64,000 nt of DNA. Source: an uncultured Prevotellaceae bacterium. GTDB taxonomy: Bacteria > Bacteroidota > Bacteroidia > Bacteroidales > Bacteroidaceae. Position 1 is the stretch's first letter, and every line of letters begins with the position of its first letter. The notes beneath the pieces are model-generated. The model searched no databases. It saw nothing but the letters and a program-made list of their open reading frames with translations, and had not been told where the DNA came from. The position numbers and the translations under genes are program-made. The stretch is from NCBI GenBank assembly GCA_902774795.1, contig CACYKA010000002.1, positions 47,933 through 111,932 of the forward strand, in the 5' to 3' direction. This document shows positions 44,976 to 55,142 of this stretch, one piece after another.

Positions 44976-47336
44976 ATGACACTTGACAAAATACATATCG
45001 GTCAGTCAGTCCGCATAGTTAAAATCAGCGGTGGCGGTGCCCTTCGTCAGCATTTTCTTGACATGGGGCTGATACCTGGTGTGGATGTGAAGGTGGAGAA
45101 GTATGCTCCGATGGGTGACCCTCTTCAGGTTCGCGTGCATGGTTATTCCCTTACGCTGAGAAAGGCTGATGCTGCACAGATTTCCGTTATTACTGATGTC
45201 AAGGCAGAAGAGAAGCCCATACCAGAGCATACTGTTGTGGAACACCCTGGTCTTGGTGAGGGTGGACGCTATCATGATCCGACCCACGAGAATCCATTGC
45301 CAGAGAATACTTTGCTCAGGTTTGCTCTTGCAGGAAATCAGAACTGTGGCAAGACAACTCTTTTCAACCAGTTGACAGGCTCTAACCGTCATGTAGGAAA
45401 TTTCCCAGGTGTCACTGTTGACAGGAAATCAGGCAATATCCGTGGTTACAGGAATACTGAGGTTACAGACCTTCCAGGCATCTATTCGCTGTCTCCATAT
45501 ACGCAGGACGAGGTGGTCAGCCGTGAGTTTATCATAGGCTTGAGCCAGAATATGCCTGAAGTTCATACGCCTGTTTCTTGCATCATAAATATTGTCGATG
45601 CAACGAATATCGAGCGTAACCTTTATCTCACCATGCAGCTAATGGAACTGAATATCCCTATGGTTCTTGCGCTCAACTTCATGGATGAGATGGAGAAAAA
45701 CGGTGGAACGATACTGGTCAATAAGATGGAGCAAACCCTGGGACTTCCTGTCATTCCTATTTCTGCCAGCAAGAATCAGGGTGTAGAGGAGCTTATAGAG
45801 CATGCTGTTCATGTGGCGCGTTATCAGGAACCGCCTACACGTCAGGATTTCTGTTCGCCACAAGATCACGGCGGTGCTGTCCATCGTTGTCTTCATGCTA
45901 TAATGCACCTTATTGAGGATCATGCAGAGAAGAGCCATATCCCACTTCGTTTTGCTACGTCAAAGCTGGTGGAGGGTGATATGCTTGTAGAGAAGGTACT
46001 CGATCTTTCGCAAAATGAGAAGGAGACGATAGAGCACATCTTGAAGCAGATGGAGGAAGAGCGAGGAATGGACAGAGCTGCTGCGATGGCTGATATGCGC
46101 TATTCGTTCATCGAGAATCTGTGTGAGAATACTGTCGTATATCCCTCAGAGAGCAAGGAGGCGCACAGGTCAAAGATAATAGACAAGGTTCTTACGGGCA
46201 AGTGGACGGCTTTGCCGACTTTCTTCGCGATAATGGCTTTGATATTCTGGCTCACCTTTGATGTCCTTGGGGGCACGATGCAGGAATGGCTGGAAAAGGT
46301 GATAGAATTGTTTACTCAAGTCAGTGATGAGGCAATGCTTTCATGGAATGTTGACGAATGGGTGCGTTCGCTCATCATCGATGGTATATATGCCGGAGTT
46401 GGAACGGTAGCGTCGTTTGTTCCTATCATTGTAGTACTGTTCTTCTTCCTTTCGATGCTTGAGGATACAGGCTACATGGCGCGTATAGCCTTCGTTATGG
46501 ACAAACTGCTGAGAAAACTTGGGTTGTCGGGCAGAAGTATTGTTCCTCTGCTTATCGGCTTTGGCTGTTCTGTGCCTGCTGTGATGTCTTCACGCACAAT
46601 TCCGTCAGAACGAGACAGAAGGCTTTCTATAATGCTTACGCCATTCATGTCGTGTACTGCGAAACTCCCAATATATGCCTTTTTCTGTGCGGTTTTCTTC
46701 CCAGAGGATGCTGCCTTGGTTATGTGCGGACTGTATCTTCTTGGTATCGTTGTCTGCATCATAGTGGCAATGATACTTAAGCGTACCGTCTTTCGCGGAG
46801 AGGCTGTGCCGTTCGTTATGGAACTGCCAAACTATCGTCTGCCGACAATGCGTACCACGTTTATGCTGTTATGGGAAAAGGCACGCGATTTCCTTCAGAG
46901 AGCGTTTACTGTCATCTTCTGTGCCACAATCGTGATATGGTTCTTGCAGAGTTTCTCATTCGGCCTGCGTATAGTAGAAGACCCTTCGGACAGTATCCTT
47001 GGTATTATAGCATCAGCGATATCACCTGTTTTTGCTCCAATAGGACTTGACGACTGGCGTATAACGACTTCTCTCGTAAGCGGCTTCCTGGCAAAGGAGA
47101 GTGTTGTCTCGACACTAACGGTACTCTTTGGTGAAGGCACTCCGATAGCTTCTATGCTTTCTGTTCCTTCTGTTCTGTCGCTGCTTGTATTCTGTCTGCT
47201 ATATACTCCTTGTGTAGCAGCCATAGCGGCCATCAGGCGTGAACTTGGTAACAGGGATGCCGTTTCTGTTATAATATTCCAATGCGTAGTGGCATATATT
47301 GTTTCCTTTATAGTATATAATATAGCAATTCTGTGA
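44976..47336 (+). CDS. feoB: Ferrous iron transporter, FeoA-FeoB fusion
   Basis: Inner-membrane Fe(II) importer. Residues 1-75 are a FeoA (SH3-like) domain (MTLDKIHIGQSVRIVKISGGG, HGYSLTLRKADAAQISV) fused to FeoB: G domain with GNQNCGKTTLFNQLTG, switch DLPGIYSL and LNFMDE, a GDI-like helical spacer, and about ten membrane helices with gate motifs (GFGCSVPAVMSSRTI, LYTPCVAAIAAIRREL). FeoA-B fusion is common in Bacteroidales. Start chosen at 44976 because of the promoter. Its stop TGA overlaps the GTG start of the Cys-rich partner gene. Confidence 0.96.
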   Translation: MTLDKIHIGQSVRIVKISGGGALRQHFLDMGLIPGVDVKVEKYAPMGDPLQVRVHGYSLTLRKADAAQISVITDVKAEEKPIPEHTVVEHPGLGEGGRYHDPTHENPLPENTLLRFALAGNQNCGKTTLFNQLTGSNRHVGNFPGVTVDRKSGNIRGYRNTEVTDLPGIYSLSPYTQDEVVSREFIIGLSQNMPEVHTPVSCIINIVDATNIERNLYLTMQLMELNIPMVLALNFMDEMEKNGGTILVNKMEQTLGLPVIPISASKNQGVEELIEHAVHVARYQEPPTRQDFCSPQDHGGAVHRCLHAIMHLIEDHAEKSHIPLRFATSKLVEGDMLVEKVLDLSQNEKETIEHILKQMEEERGMDRAAAMADMRYSFIENLCENTVVYPSESKEAHRSKIIDKVLTGKWTALPTFFAIMALIFWLTFDVLGGTMQEWLEKVIELFTQVSDEAMLSWNVDEWVRSLIIDGIYAGVGTVASFVPIIVVLFFFLSMLEDTGYMARIAFVMDKLLRKLGLSGRSIVPLLIGFGCSVPAVMSSRTIPSERDRRLSIMLTPFMSCTAKLPIYAFFCAVFFPEDAALVMCGLYLLGIVVCIIVAMILKRTVFRGEAVPFVMELPNYRLPTMRTTFMLLWEKARDFLQRAFTVIFCATIVIWFLQSFSFGLRIVEDPSDSILGIIASAISPVFAPIGLDDWRITTSLVSGFLAKESVVSTLTVLFGEGTPIASMLSVPSVLSLLVFCLLYTPCVAAIAAIRRELGNRDAVSVIIFQCVVAYIVSFIVYNIAIL

Positions 47337-47464
47337 ATACAATTTCTATTATAATCCTTGCAATAGTTTGTATTGCCTTTTTCCTTTCCGTCAGACAGAT
47401 TCGTCGCTCTGGTGGGAAGAAATCATGCTGTAAAGATTGTGACGGAAGATGCTCTTGTTGTTAA
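47333..47464 (+). CDS. FeoB-associated Cys-rich membrane protein
   Basis: A 43-aa protein starting from GTG 47333, overlapping the feoB stop by four bases. One N-terminal membrane helix (ISIIILAIVCIAFFLSV) is followed by a basic stretch and a cysteine-rich tail KKSCCKDCDGRCSCC. This fits the small FeoB-associated Cys-rich proteins known next to feoB; the cysteines may bind iron. Their role is not well defined. Confidence 0.88.
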   Translation: MNTISIIILAIVCIAFFLSVRQIRRSGGKKSCCKDCDGRCSCC

Positions 47465-47596
47465 ATTTCATTGCTTTGTAATGGAAAGAATAAGATTCTA
47501 CATGCTATTTTTGCACTTTTTTACACCAAAATGAGCATCTTCATGTGAAATAAAGTTAAAATCTGAGAATTTTCTTTACAATTCTTTGCAAAAGGT

Positions 47597-47627
47597 TTTG
47601 TACGTATTGAAAATGTTATTATCTTTG
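47597..47627 (+). promoter_or_regulatory. Consensus Bacteroidales promoter of the beta-barrel gene
   Basis: TTTG (47597-47600), 19-base spacer, TATCTTTG (47620-47627). The spacing is ideal. The leader is about 55 bases. Confidence 0.82.
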
Positions 47628-47687
47628 CCCCCAGAAATAGTTTTAAACTATAAAAATCAGTATTAATTAATTTAATTCTAAAAAGTT

Positions 47688-48254
47688 ATGAAGAAGATTT
47701 TTATGATGGCAGTTATGGCTGTAGCAGCCCTTTCTGCAAACGCACAGCAAGAAGCAGGTACATTCTCAATCCAGCCAAAGGCAGGTTTGACAGTTTCATC
47801 TCTCTCTGGTGAAGGTACAAAGGCTAAGGCAGGTTTCACAGCTGGTGTTGAAGGTATGTATCAGGTTTCTGAGAAGTTTGGTGTTTCTGCAGCAGTTATG
47901 TACGCTATGCAGGGTGCAAAGTCTAAGGCAAACTCTGATCTTAAGTTGAACTATGGTTACATCAATATTCCTATCCTTGCTAACTACTATGTTGTTAAGG
48001 GTCTCGCTGTTAAGGCAGGTATCCAGCCTGGTTTCATGGTAAGTGCAAAGGAGAAGTATGGTGATACAAGTGTTAACGTTAAGGACGGTTGCAAGACATT
48101 TGACTTCACTATTCCTGTAGGTGTTTCTTACGAGATTGCTAACGTTGTTTTCGACGCTCGCTACAACTTCGGTCTGACAAAGACTGTTAAGGACGTTGAG
48201 AAGGGTAAGAATGGTGTTTTCACATTCACCGTTGGTTACAAGTTTGGTCTCTAA
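47688..48254 (+). CDS. Outer-membrane beta-barrel protein (porin/PorT-like)
   Basis: A 188-aa protein with a clear signal peptide (MKKIFMMAVMAVAALSANAQ) and alternating amphipathic strands (KAGLTVSSLSGEG, AGFTAGVEGMYQV, YGYINIPILANYYV, FTFTVGYKFGL), ending in an aromatic-hydrophobic strand typical for BAM insertion. Probably an eight-stranded barrel in the outer membrane. Codon use is biased toward highly expressed codons (AAG, GGT), and the promoter is consensus, so it is likely abundant. Confidence 0.88.
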   Translation: MKKIFMMAVMAVAALSANAQQEAGTFSIQPKAGLTVSSLSGEGTKAKAGFTAGVEGMYQVSEKFGVSAAVMYAMQGAKSKANSDLKLNYGYINIPILANYYVVKGLAVKAGIQPGFMVSAKEKYGDTSVNVKDGCKTFDFTIPVGVSYEIANVVFDARYNFGLTKTVKDVEKGKNGVFTFTVGYKFGL

Positions 48255-48299
48255 TCTTGTAGCAATCAGTTAAAGAAATTATTTTATAAAGAAAATGAC

Positions 48300-48333
48300 A
48301 GCCCCGTCAGTTATGCTGGCGGGGCTGATTATA
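48300..48333 (+). terminator. Terminator of the beta-barrel gene
   Basis: AGCCCCGTCAG (48300-48310) with CTGGCGGGGCT (48316-48326), 11-bp stem with a wobble, loop of 5. The following GATTATATTT is only weakly T-rich. Confidence 0.75.
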
Positions 48334-48358
48334 TTTATAAGGTATAACTGTCTGAAGT

Positions 48359-49690
48359 CTATTCGCTGAATTTTGCGAGTTTCTTCTGCCAGTATTCTTT
48401 TACGTCAGCCCATTTATAGTAAGGACCGCTGACGGCTTTGAGGTCAGGAACAGTAGCCTCTTCTTCGTTAAGAAGGAATTTCACAAGAACATCGTTTATG
48501 CCGGCACCTGCTTGGGTTGAGCTGTAGAATACCATCTGGATATTACTTGCCATAGGGAAGATCTTGTAGTCATACCACTTGTTTTTCTCAAGGTCTTCGA
48601 TATTGTATAGTTTTCCAGCACCGTTAAGATTCATGAAGCAGGCAGTAGGCAAAACGACGACCTCGTGGCCGAAACGCATGTGGGCAGACGGAACGAACTG
48701 ACGCGCATTATCATCAGCAAGCAGGGTGGGGAGCGTAGCATCAGCCTCTTCTATAATATTTTTTATAAGGTTACGCTGAGCATATATCTGTGTTCCGCCG
48801 TTCAGCATAGAGGGGCCGTGTGTGACATACCATCCGGCATTTTTGCATAACCAGATGTTATACAATTCATCGTTGGTAAAGATGTCAAGCAAGGAAAACT
48901 CCTTTCTCAACTCAAGACTCTGCTGATCCTGTGCCACTTTCCAAAGAGTAGTAGTCACGAAGTGCTTGGGATTTTCCACATTTTCTTTCCAGTAGTTCTC
49001 ACTCTTGAAAAGAACATTCATGACACGTGTGGGGTCGAACTTGCTTTTCTCGAATGCTTTAAGTGCCTTGTCAGCCTCAGAGCCGCGAGGATTGCGCTGG
49101 CTTTCGAGTTTCTTGTCGCGCTGGATGATATAGTACATATCGTGTTCAGAAGCATCCATCTTAATGTTAAGGTTTGGATTTCTTCCCTGAAGTTCTGTCA
49201 TCTCGTTTGCCATAGACAGGATACAGCGTATAACGGTGCTGCTCTTGGCGTCAATGACGTTGTTTCCTCCGAATATTTCAGGGAATCTCTCGCTCAGCCT
49301 TCTTGCTATAGCCCTGTGCTGCTGTGCTCCCAATGGGGTGAGTTCCTCAATGCGTCCTTTGGCATCATCCCGTATGGCGATGCATTTCTGAAGAACTTCT
49401 TGCCCCTTCTCTGTCAGCTGGCCGGCATCCTGTGCTGCCTGCAGTACTTTTACAGGATCTTCATATACAGATTTTCCTATAAGGTATCTGGAACCATGAC
49501 GTCCGTAGTGGGAAAAATAACACACTTCATAACCTTCCGGAGCAGGTGTAAGAGCTTTGGTAGGCTCCTGATAGGCGGTATAGTTATCGCCTCCGAGATA
49601 AGGATTGTTTTTTATGTCTTCACGGGCATTCTGCGCTAGGGCGCAAAGGGTAAAGAATAAAAGTAAGAATGAAATACTGAAGTTCTTCAT
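48359..49690 (-). CDS. Secreted histidine phosphatase (MINPP/phytase-like)
   Basis: A 443-aa exported protein (signal peptide MKNFSISFLLLFFTLCALAQ). The catalytic motif is SHYGRHGSRYL (RHGxR, nucleophilic His) and the distal motif is MRFGHEVVV with the proton-donor region. It resembles multiple inositol-polyphosphate phosphatases of gut Bacteroidetes, so phytate is a possible substrate; sugar phosphates are alternatives. Monocistronic. Confidence 0.88.
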   Translation of the reverse strand: MKNFSISFLLLFFTLCALAQNAREDIKNNPYLGGDNYTAYQEPTKALTPAPEGYEVCYFSHYGRHGSRYLIGKSVYEDPVKVLQAAQDAGQLTEKGQEVLQKCIAIRDDAKGRIEELTPLGAQQHRAIARRLSERFPEIFGGNNVIDAKSSTVIRCILSMANEMTELQGRNPNLNIKMDASEHDMYYIIQRDKKLESQRNPRGSEADKALKAFEKSKFDPTRVMNVLFKSENYWKENVENPKHFVTTTLWKVAQDQQSLELRKEFSLLDIFTNDELYNIWLCKNAGWYVTHGPSMLNGGTQIYAQRNLIKNIIEEADATLPTLLADDNARQFVPSAHMRFGHEVVVLPTACFMNLNGAGKLYNIEDLEKNKWYDYKIFPMASNIQMVFYSSTQAGAGINDVLVKFLLNEEEATVPDLKAVSGPYYKWADVKEYWQKKLAKFSE

Positions 49691-49906
49691 ATTGGTTTAT
49701 TGTTTTTTGGTTAAAAATTTCGTTTACAAAGGTAGTGTTTTTTTAAAAGATGAGCTATTATTTTAATATTTTTTATGTTTTTGCGAGTGGAAAGCCAAAG
49801 TACAAAAATTGATTGCTGGCGGTGGAAGAATGCTAATCGCACTTTGCAAAATGCCCTAAAAAAGGGTTCTTTGCTTACAGATTATAAATAAAAGTCTTTG
49901 AAAAAT

Positions 49907-49937
49907 TTTGCTCTTTGGAGACTTTTTCTTACCTTTG
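49907..49937 (+). promoter_or_regulatory. Consensus Bacteroidales promoter of pckA
   Basis: TTTG (49907-49910), 19-base spacer, TACCTTTG (49930-49937). The leader of about 40 bases is AT-rich. The 49691-49981 gap holds only this and AT-rich DNA. Confidence 0.82.
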
Positions 49938-49981
49938 CGGCATAACTGCGTAAAAGATAACAACAAAAAAGTTAAAAAATT

Positions 49982-51595
49982 ATGGCAACATTAGATTTGA
50001 CAAAGTATGGCATCACTGGTTCAAAGGTGATAGCTCACAATCCATCTTATGAGTTCCTCTTCGCTGAGGAGACAAAGGCTGGGCTGACAGGTTTCGACAA
50101 GGGCGTAAACACTGAGCTCAACGCTGTTAACGTAATGACTGGTATCTACACTGGCCGTTCTCCTAAGGACAAGTACATCGTTAAGGATGCACAGAGCCAG
50201 GACAAGGTATGGTGGACTTCTGAGGAATATAAGAACGACAACCACCCAATGAGCGAGGAGGTTTGGAAGACCGTTAAGGATATCGCTATCAAGGAGCTCT
50301 GCAACAAGGAACTCTATGTCGTTGATGCATTCTGCGGTGCCAACGAGGCTACACGTCTGTGTGTTCGCTTCATCGTGGAGGTTGCATGGCAGGCTCACTT
50401 CGTTAAGAATATGTTCATCCAGCCAACAGCTGAGGAGCTTGAGAAGTTTGAGCCAAACTTCGTAATCTACAACGCTTCTAAGGCAAAGGTTGAGAACTAC
50501 AAGGAACTGGGTCTTAACTCAGAGACTTGCGTTGCTTTCAATACAACAAGCCGCGAGCAGGTTATCATCAACACTTGGTACGGCGGTGAGATGAAGAAGG
50601 GTATGTTCTCAATGATGAACTACTACCTGCCTCTGCAGGGTATCGCTTCTATGCACTGCTCTGCAAACACTGATATGGAAGGTAAGAATACCGCTATCTT
50701 CTTCGGTCTGTCTGGTACAGGTAAGACAACCCTTTCTACCGATCCAAAGCGTCTGCTCATCGGTGACGACGAGCACGGCTGGGACGACGAGGGTGTCTTC
50801 AACTTCGAGGGCGGCTGCTATGCTAAGGTTATCAACCTCTCTAAGGAGAACGAGCCTGACATCTATGGTGCTATCAAGCGCGACGCTCTGCTCGAGAACG
50901 TAACTGTTGCTGCTGACGGCAAGATTGACTTCGCTGACAAGAGCGTTACTGAGAATACTCGTGTATCTTATCCTATCAACCACATCGAGAAGATTGCTCA
51001 GAAGGTAAACGGCAAGAGCGCAGGTCCAGAGGCTAAGAACGTTATCTTCCTCTCTGCTGACGCATTCGGCGTACTGCCTCCAGTATCTATCCTGACTCCA
51101 GAGCAGACAAAGTACTACTTCCTCTCTGGCTTCACAGCTAAGCTGGCAGGTACAGAGCGTGGTATCACAGAGCCAACTCCTACATTCTCTGCTTGCTTCG
51201 GCCAGGCATTCCTCGAGCTGCACCCAACAAAGTATGCTGAGGAGCTGGTTAAGAAGATGGAGAAGAGCGGTGCTAAGGCTTACCTCGTTAACACAGGTTG
51301 GAACGGCACTGGCAAGCGTATCTCTATTCCTGATACACGTGGTATCATCGACGCTATCCTCGACGGTGCTATCCTGAAGGCTGAGACCAAGAAGATTCCT
51401 TACTTCGACTTCGAGGTTCCAACTTCTCTGCCAAACGTTAACCCTGCAATCCTCGACCCACGCGACACATACGCTGACGCAGCAGAGTGGAACAAGAAGG
51501 CTGAAGATCTGGCTGCACGCTTCATCAAGAATTTCAAGAAGTACGAAGGCAATGAGGCAGGCAAGGCTCTCGTAGCTGCTGGTCCAAAACTCTAA
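49982..51595 (+). CDS. pckA: Phosphoenolpyruvate carboxykinase (ATP)
   Basis: Interconverts oxaloacetate and PEP; in rumen and gut Prevotella-like bacteria it works toward oxaloacetate in succinate production. The 537-aa protein has the kinase-1 loop [11 protein letters not shown], the metal-binding [11 protein letters not shown] and NFEGGCYAK, and the C-terminal [16 protein letters not shown]. Strong codon bias (AAG, CTC, ATC) indicates very high expression, in line with the consensus promoter and strong terminator. Confidence 0.97.
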   Translation: MATLDLTKYGITGSKVIAHNPSYEFLFAEETKAGLTGFDKGVNTELNAVNVMTGIYTGRSPKDKYIVKDAQSQDKVWWTSEEYKNDNHPMSEEVWKTVKDIAIKELCNKELYVVDAFCGANEATRLCVRFIVEVAWQAHFVKNMFIQPTAEELEKFEPNFVIYNASKAKVENYKELGLNSETCVAFNTTSREQVIINTWYGGEMKKGMFSMMNYYLPLQGIASMHCSANTDMEGKNTAIFFGLSGTGKTTLSTDPKRLLIGDDEHGWDDEGVFNFEGGCYAKVINLSKENEPDIYGAIKRDALLENVTVAADGKIDFADKSVTENTRVSYPINHIEKIAQKVNGKSAGPEAKNVIFLSADAFGVLPPVSILTPEQTKYYFLSGFTAKLAGTERGITEPTPTFSACFGQAFLELHPTKYAEELVKKMEKSGAKAYLVNTGWNGTGKRISIPDTRGIIDAILDGAILKAETKKIPYFDFEVPTSLPNVNPAILDPRDTYADAAEWNKKAEDLAARFIKNFKKYEGNEAGKALVAAGPKL

Positions 51596-51620
51596 GATTA
51601 TATTAGAATTATAGTATATC

Positions 51621-51652
51621 GCCCTGCAAGGTGTTCCTTGCGGGGCTTTCTT
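51621..51652 (+). terminator. Terminator of pckA
   Basis: GCCCTGCAAGG (51621-51631) with CCTTGCGGGGC (51636-51646), loop TGTT, then TTTCTTT. It covers an alternative GTG at 51631 that would otherwise start the next gene. Confidence 0.9.
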
Positions 51653-51657
51653 TGCCT

Positions 51658-52827
51658 ATGATAACGATATTCCTTCTGGCCTCTGTAATAGCAATCATCC
51701 TGTCTCGGGGACATCTTAGCCACCGTCTCAGGGTCTTCGCACGCGGAGCAGGGCGCGACACCTTGCTGCTGATGATATGGATTTTCATCCTTGCTGGCGC
51801 TTTTGCCAACAGTGCGAAGGAGATGGGCAGTATTGCCGATATGGTGAATCTTACCCTCGCCATAGTGCCGTCATCAGCTATTCTTGCAGGACTTTTCCTT
51901 GGGGCAACGGTAATATCGCTCTCTATTGGCACCAGCGTTGGTACTATAGTGGCTATGATGCCGATAGCTGTCGGCATAGCGCAGCAGTTGGAGGAGAGTG
52001 TGCCCTTCGTGGCAGCAATTATCATAGGCGGAGCTTTCTTCGGCGATAACCTTTCTTTCATCTCTGACACCACCATCTGTGCCACCCAGTCGCAGGGATG
52101 CAAGATGAGCGACAAGTTCCGCACAAACATTCGCATCGCCCTTCCTGCAGCGATCTTAGTATTCATTTTTTACGTTTTCATCGGAAAAGACCTAAATTCT
52201 CCTGCTGTTGTGGGAGAAATAAATTTCTGGAAGGTGATGCCCTATCTTGTTGTTCTCATAACAGCCATAGCAGGTATTAATGTCCTCGTAGTTCTGGTGG
52301 TGGGAATACTCCTGACGGGTATCGTGGGCATGATAAACGGTGATTACACCATACTTTCCTGGTCAGACGCTATGGGAGCGGGTGTTGTTGGAATGGGCGA
52401 ACTCATCATCATTACGATGCTTGCAGGTGGTCTGCTGGAGGTTATCCGAGCTAATGGGGGAATAAAAATCATTATGGATAAAGTATTGCGACATGTTCAT
52501 TCACAACGTTCTGCAGAGTTGTCTATAGCCGCTATGGTGAGTGCTGTTGATATGCTAACGTCAAACAATACAGTTGCCATAATTACTGTTGCAGGCCTTG
52601 CGAAGGACATTTCCATTCGCTATCATCTTGACAACCGTCGTGTAGCCAGCATTCTCGACACCTTCTCGTGCATTATGCAGGGCATAATACCTTACGGAGC
52701 ACAACTCTTGATGGGAGCCGCCCTCGCAGGCATCGCCTCCGTTGACATCATACCATATCTATATTATCCCTATGTTCTGGCACTCTTCGCCATCGGGAAT
52801 ATCTTGTTCAGAAAGAAGAAAACTTAA
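51658..52827 (+). CDS. Na+/H+ antiporter, NhaC family
   Basis: A 389-aa inner-membrane protein with about ten helices. The conserved NhaC segments are LSIGTSVGTIVAMMPIA, GGAFFGDNLSFISDTT (charged residues likely in ion binding) and LTSNNTVAIITVAG. It would exchange Na+ and H+. I use ATG 51658 and not GTG 51631, because the latter lies inside the pckA terminator stem. Some transcription could read through from pckA. Confidence 0.87.
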   Translation: MITIFLLASVIAIILSRGHLSHRLRVFARGAGRDTLLLMIWIFILAGAFANSAKEMGSIADMVNLTLAIVPSSAILAGLFLGATVISLSIGTSVGTIVAMMPIAVGIAQQLEESVPFVAAIIIGGAFFGDNLSFISDTTICATQSQGCKMSDKFRTNIRIALPAAILVFIFYVFIGKDLNSPAVVGEINFWKVMPYLVVLITAIAGINVLVVLVVGILLTGIVGMINGDYTILSWSDAMGAGVVGMGELIIITMLAGGLLEVIRANGGIKIIMDKVLRHVHSQRSAELSIAAMVSAVDMLTSNNTVAIITVAGLAKDISIRYHLDNRRVASILDTFSCIMQGIIPYGAQLLMGAALAGIASVDIIPYLYYPYVLALFAIGNILFRKKKT

Positions 52828-52879
52828 GGTATTTTTTACTTTTTTGGAAAGAAAAGTGTGGAAAATAGAAAACTTTTTG

Positions 52880-52887
52880 TATCTTTG
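52880..52887 (+). promoter_or_regulatory. Bacteroidales -7 element for the membrane protein at 52926
   Basis: TATCTTTG with a TGTG at the -33 position (52857-52860), 39 bases upstream of the ATG. Confidence 0.6.
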
Positions 52888-52925
52888 CACAATCAACACA
52901 TACTAATCTAAAAACAATATTAATT

Positions 52926-53495
52926 ATGCTCAGATTTAAGAAGAAAATCAAAATCGCAGATGTTGGCATCACTGCCATAGCAGGCATATTTTCGGTATGT
53001 GCCATGTTCTATGCGGTTTACAAATTCGGACTGTATGAGGCGGGGGAAGAACTGATTCTTAATGCGTTCTACGTAGCTTGTCTGACAATGATTGGGTTGT
53101 ACTTCTTCAATCGTATGACTCCCAATACGTTCAACTACAGGTGCACATTATGTGTGGCTATGACGATTTTGCTGCGCGACATTCTTTTTCCGCCGCCGCT
53201 GGCCAATTATGCCCTGCATGTGATTTGTCTATTCCTCTCTGTCTGGCTATTGCTCATGCTGACATTTTTCTATGCCCGCAAGCAATGGAAGACCTACACC
53301 AAACGTGACCTGTGGATGATATTTATTGTGGATGTGGTAATTGCCTCACTCTACAACTACGACTTATATATTGAGCCTACCTATGCATACACCGATTATC
53401 TGTTGATTGAAATATGGATACGACCCACTATCACTTATGGTATGGTGGCCTGCTTCGTAACGGAAGTAGAAGAGGAGTCAACAACTAACAACTAG
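52926..53495 (+). CDS. Membrane protein of unknown function, five helices
   Basis: I do not recognise this 189-aa protein. It starts with a basic segment (MLRFKKKIKIADVG) and has about five hydrophobic helices (TAIAGIFSVCAMFYAVYKF, NAFYVACLTMIGLYFF, YALHVICLFLSVWLLLMLTF, LWMIFIVDVVIASLY, TITYGMVACFV) and an acidic tail. No motif gives a function. A tandem repeat of ACTAACAACT (53480-53535) separates it from the esterase genes. Confidence 0.75.
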   Translation: MLRFKKKIKIADVGITAIAGIFSVCAMFYAVYKFGLYEAGEELILNAFYVACLTMIGLYFFNRMTPNTFNYRCTLCVAMTILLRDILFPPPLANYALHVICLFLSVWLLLMLTFFYARKQWKTYTKRDLWMIFIVDVVIASLYNYDLYIEPTYAYTDYLLIEIWIRPTITYGMVACFVTEVEEESTTNN

Positions 53496-53541
53496 AGCAA
53501 CTAACAACTAACAACTAACAACTAATAACTAATCACTAATT

Positions 53542-55122
53542 ATGGAATTACAAGAAATCAGAGAGAAACTGAAAGAGATGTACGGCGGCGAGAACAAGCC
53601 GATTACCGACGGCAACTATGACCCGTCGGTGGCCGTGAAGTGTATCAACGGAACCTTCGTTGGCAGAAAGACGGAGGATATCACTGTATTCAGGGGTATT
53701 CCGTATGTCGGCAAACAGCCAGTTGGGGAGCTGCGCTGGAAAGCCCCGGTGGATTATGTGCCCGACGACGGTGTGTATGAGGCCTATTACAATGCCAAGA
53801 GTGCCTATGGCAACGGACAGTTGGAGACAGGCTCCCTCTACTATTTGGATGAGGACTGCCTGTATCTGAATGTATTCATGTCTGATGCCCCGACTACACT
53901 AAAGAAGCCCGTCATGGTATGGATTCACGGCGGGGCCTTTGAGGCAGGCGGTACCATCGACCCGATGTTCGACTGCTGCAACTTCGTGAAAGAGAATCCA
54001 GATGTCATAGTAGTCACCATTGCCTACAGACTTGGCGTGATGGGCTTCCTGCATCTCTCACATCTGCCGGACGGCAAGGACTATCCTGACTCCCAGAACC
54101 TGGGGCTCCTGGATCAGGTCAAGGCACTGAAGTGGGTGCATGAAAACATCGCTGCCTTTGGCGGCGACCCCGACAGCGTGACCATCTTCGGCGAGTCGGC
54201 AGGTGCCGGGAGTTGCACCCTGCTCCCGCTGATAAAGGGCTCACACCAATATTTCAAGCGACTCATTGCCGAGAGCGGTTCCGTCAACCTGACGAGATCT
54301 ACGGAAGAGGCCATCGAATGTACCAATAAACTGCTGGATGAGCTTGGCTGCAAGACTGTCGGCGACCTTTTGAAGGTTGCCGGCCAGAAAGTCTTTGAAG
54401 CATCTGCTGTCAACTTCTTGCACCAATTCCCGGAAAGAGACGGAAGGCATTTGCCTACAGACACATTTGAGGCATACGCCAATGGTGCGGCAAAAGACAT
54501 TGATATTCTTGTAGGGTGTAACAAGGATGAAATGAACTTCTTCGTATATAGCTTTGGCCCGGAAGGCTGGGAGCAGTTTGCGGAAAGCCGCAAGAAGGGG
54601 AAGTTCGCCCAGATGCCAGCCGACGAGAAAGCGCTGGTAGAGAGCTTTATGAAGGATGTGAAAGGCGACGATTTCCAGCCGTTCGCCAGCCTGTTAAGCC
54701 AGAGCTGGTTTAATGTTCCCATCATCCGTCTGTCGGAGGAGCAGACCAAGGGTGGCGGCAAATGTTACACCTATTATTTCACGCCAGAGTCACCAGATCC
54801 GATTATGAAGTGCGGACATGCGATAGAACTGGCAGTTGTATTCAACCACCCGGAGTTTAGCGCAGACACAGGCAGAACATTCGACGAGACCTTCTGCAAG
54901 ACCATGCGCAAGATGTGGGTGCAGTTTGCCAAGACCGGCAATCCGTCGCTCACGGCTGACCAGTCACCTGACGGCAAAGCAAAAGAATGGCCGCTCTATG
55001 ACCAGAAAGACAAACAGGTGATGGTTCTCGACGAGTTCGACATCCATCCTGCAAAGGAAGCCGACGTGAAGGTGGTGGATTGGGACAGAACCTATTTCCT
55101 TACCAAATATTATGCGCTTTAA
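53542..55122 (+). CDS. Type B carboxylesterase, tandem copy 1
   Basis: A 526-aa alpha/beta-hydrolase of the type B esterase/lipase family. It shows the oxyanion-hole HGGAF, the nucleophile in FGESAGAGSC and the catalytic histidine in CGHAIELAVVFNHPEF. No signal peptide is visible, so it should be cytoplasmic. A close paralogue follows after 20 bases. The substrate is unknown; plant-derived or acetyl esters are possible. Confidence 0.9.
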   Translation: MELQEIREKLKEMYGGENKPITDGNYDPSVAVKCINGTFVGRKTEDITVFRGIPYVGKQPVGELRWKAPVDYVPDDGVYEAYYNAKSAYGNGQLETGSLYYLDEDCLYLNVFMSDAPTTLKKPVMVWIHGGAFEAGGTIDPMFDCCNFVKENPDVIVVTIAYRLGVMGFLHLSHLPDGKDYPDSQNLGLLDQVKALKWVHENIAAFGGDPDSVTIFGESAGAGSCTLLPLIKGSHQYFKRLIAESGSVNLTRSTEEAIECTNKLLDELGCKTVGDLLKVAGQKVFEASAVNFLHQFPERDGRHLPTDTFEAYANGAAKDIDILVGCNKDEMNFFVYSFGPEGWEQFAESRKKGKFAQMPADEKALVESFMKDVKGDDFQPFASLLSQSWFNVPIIRLSEEQTKGGGKCYTYYFTPESPDPIMKCGHAIELAVVFNHPEFSADTGRTFDETFCKTMRKMWVQFAKTGNPSLTADQSPDGKAKEWPLYDQKDKQVMVLDEFDIHPAKEADVKVVDWDRTYFLTKYYAL

Positions 55123-55142
55123 TTAAATGATGTTATTTTTAT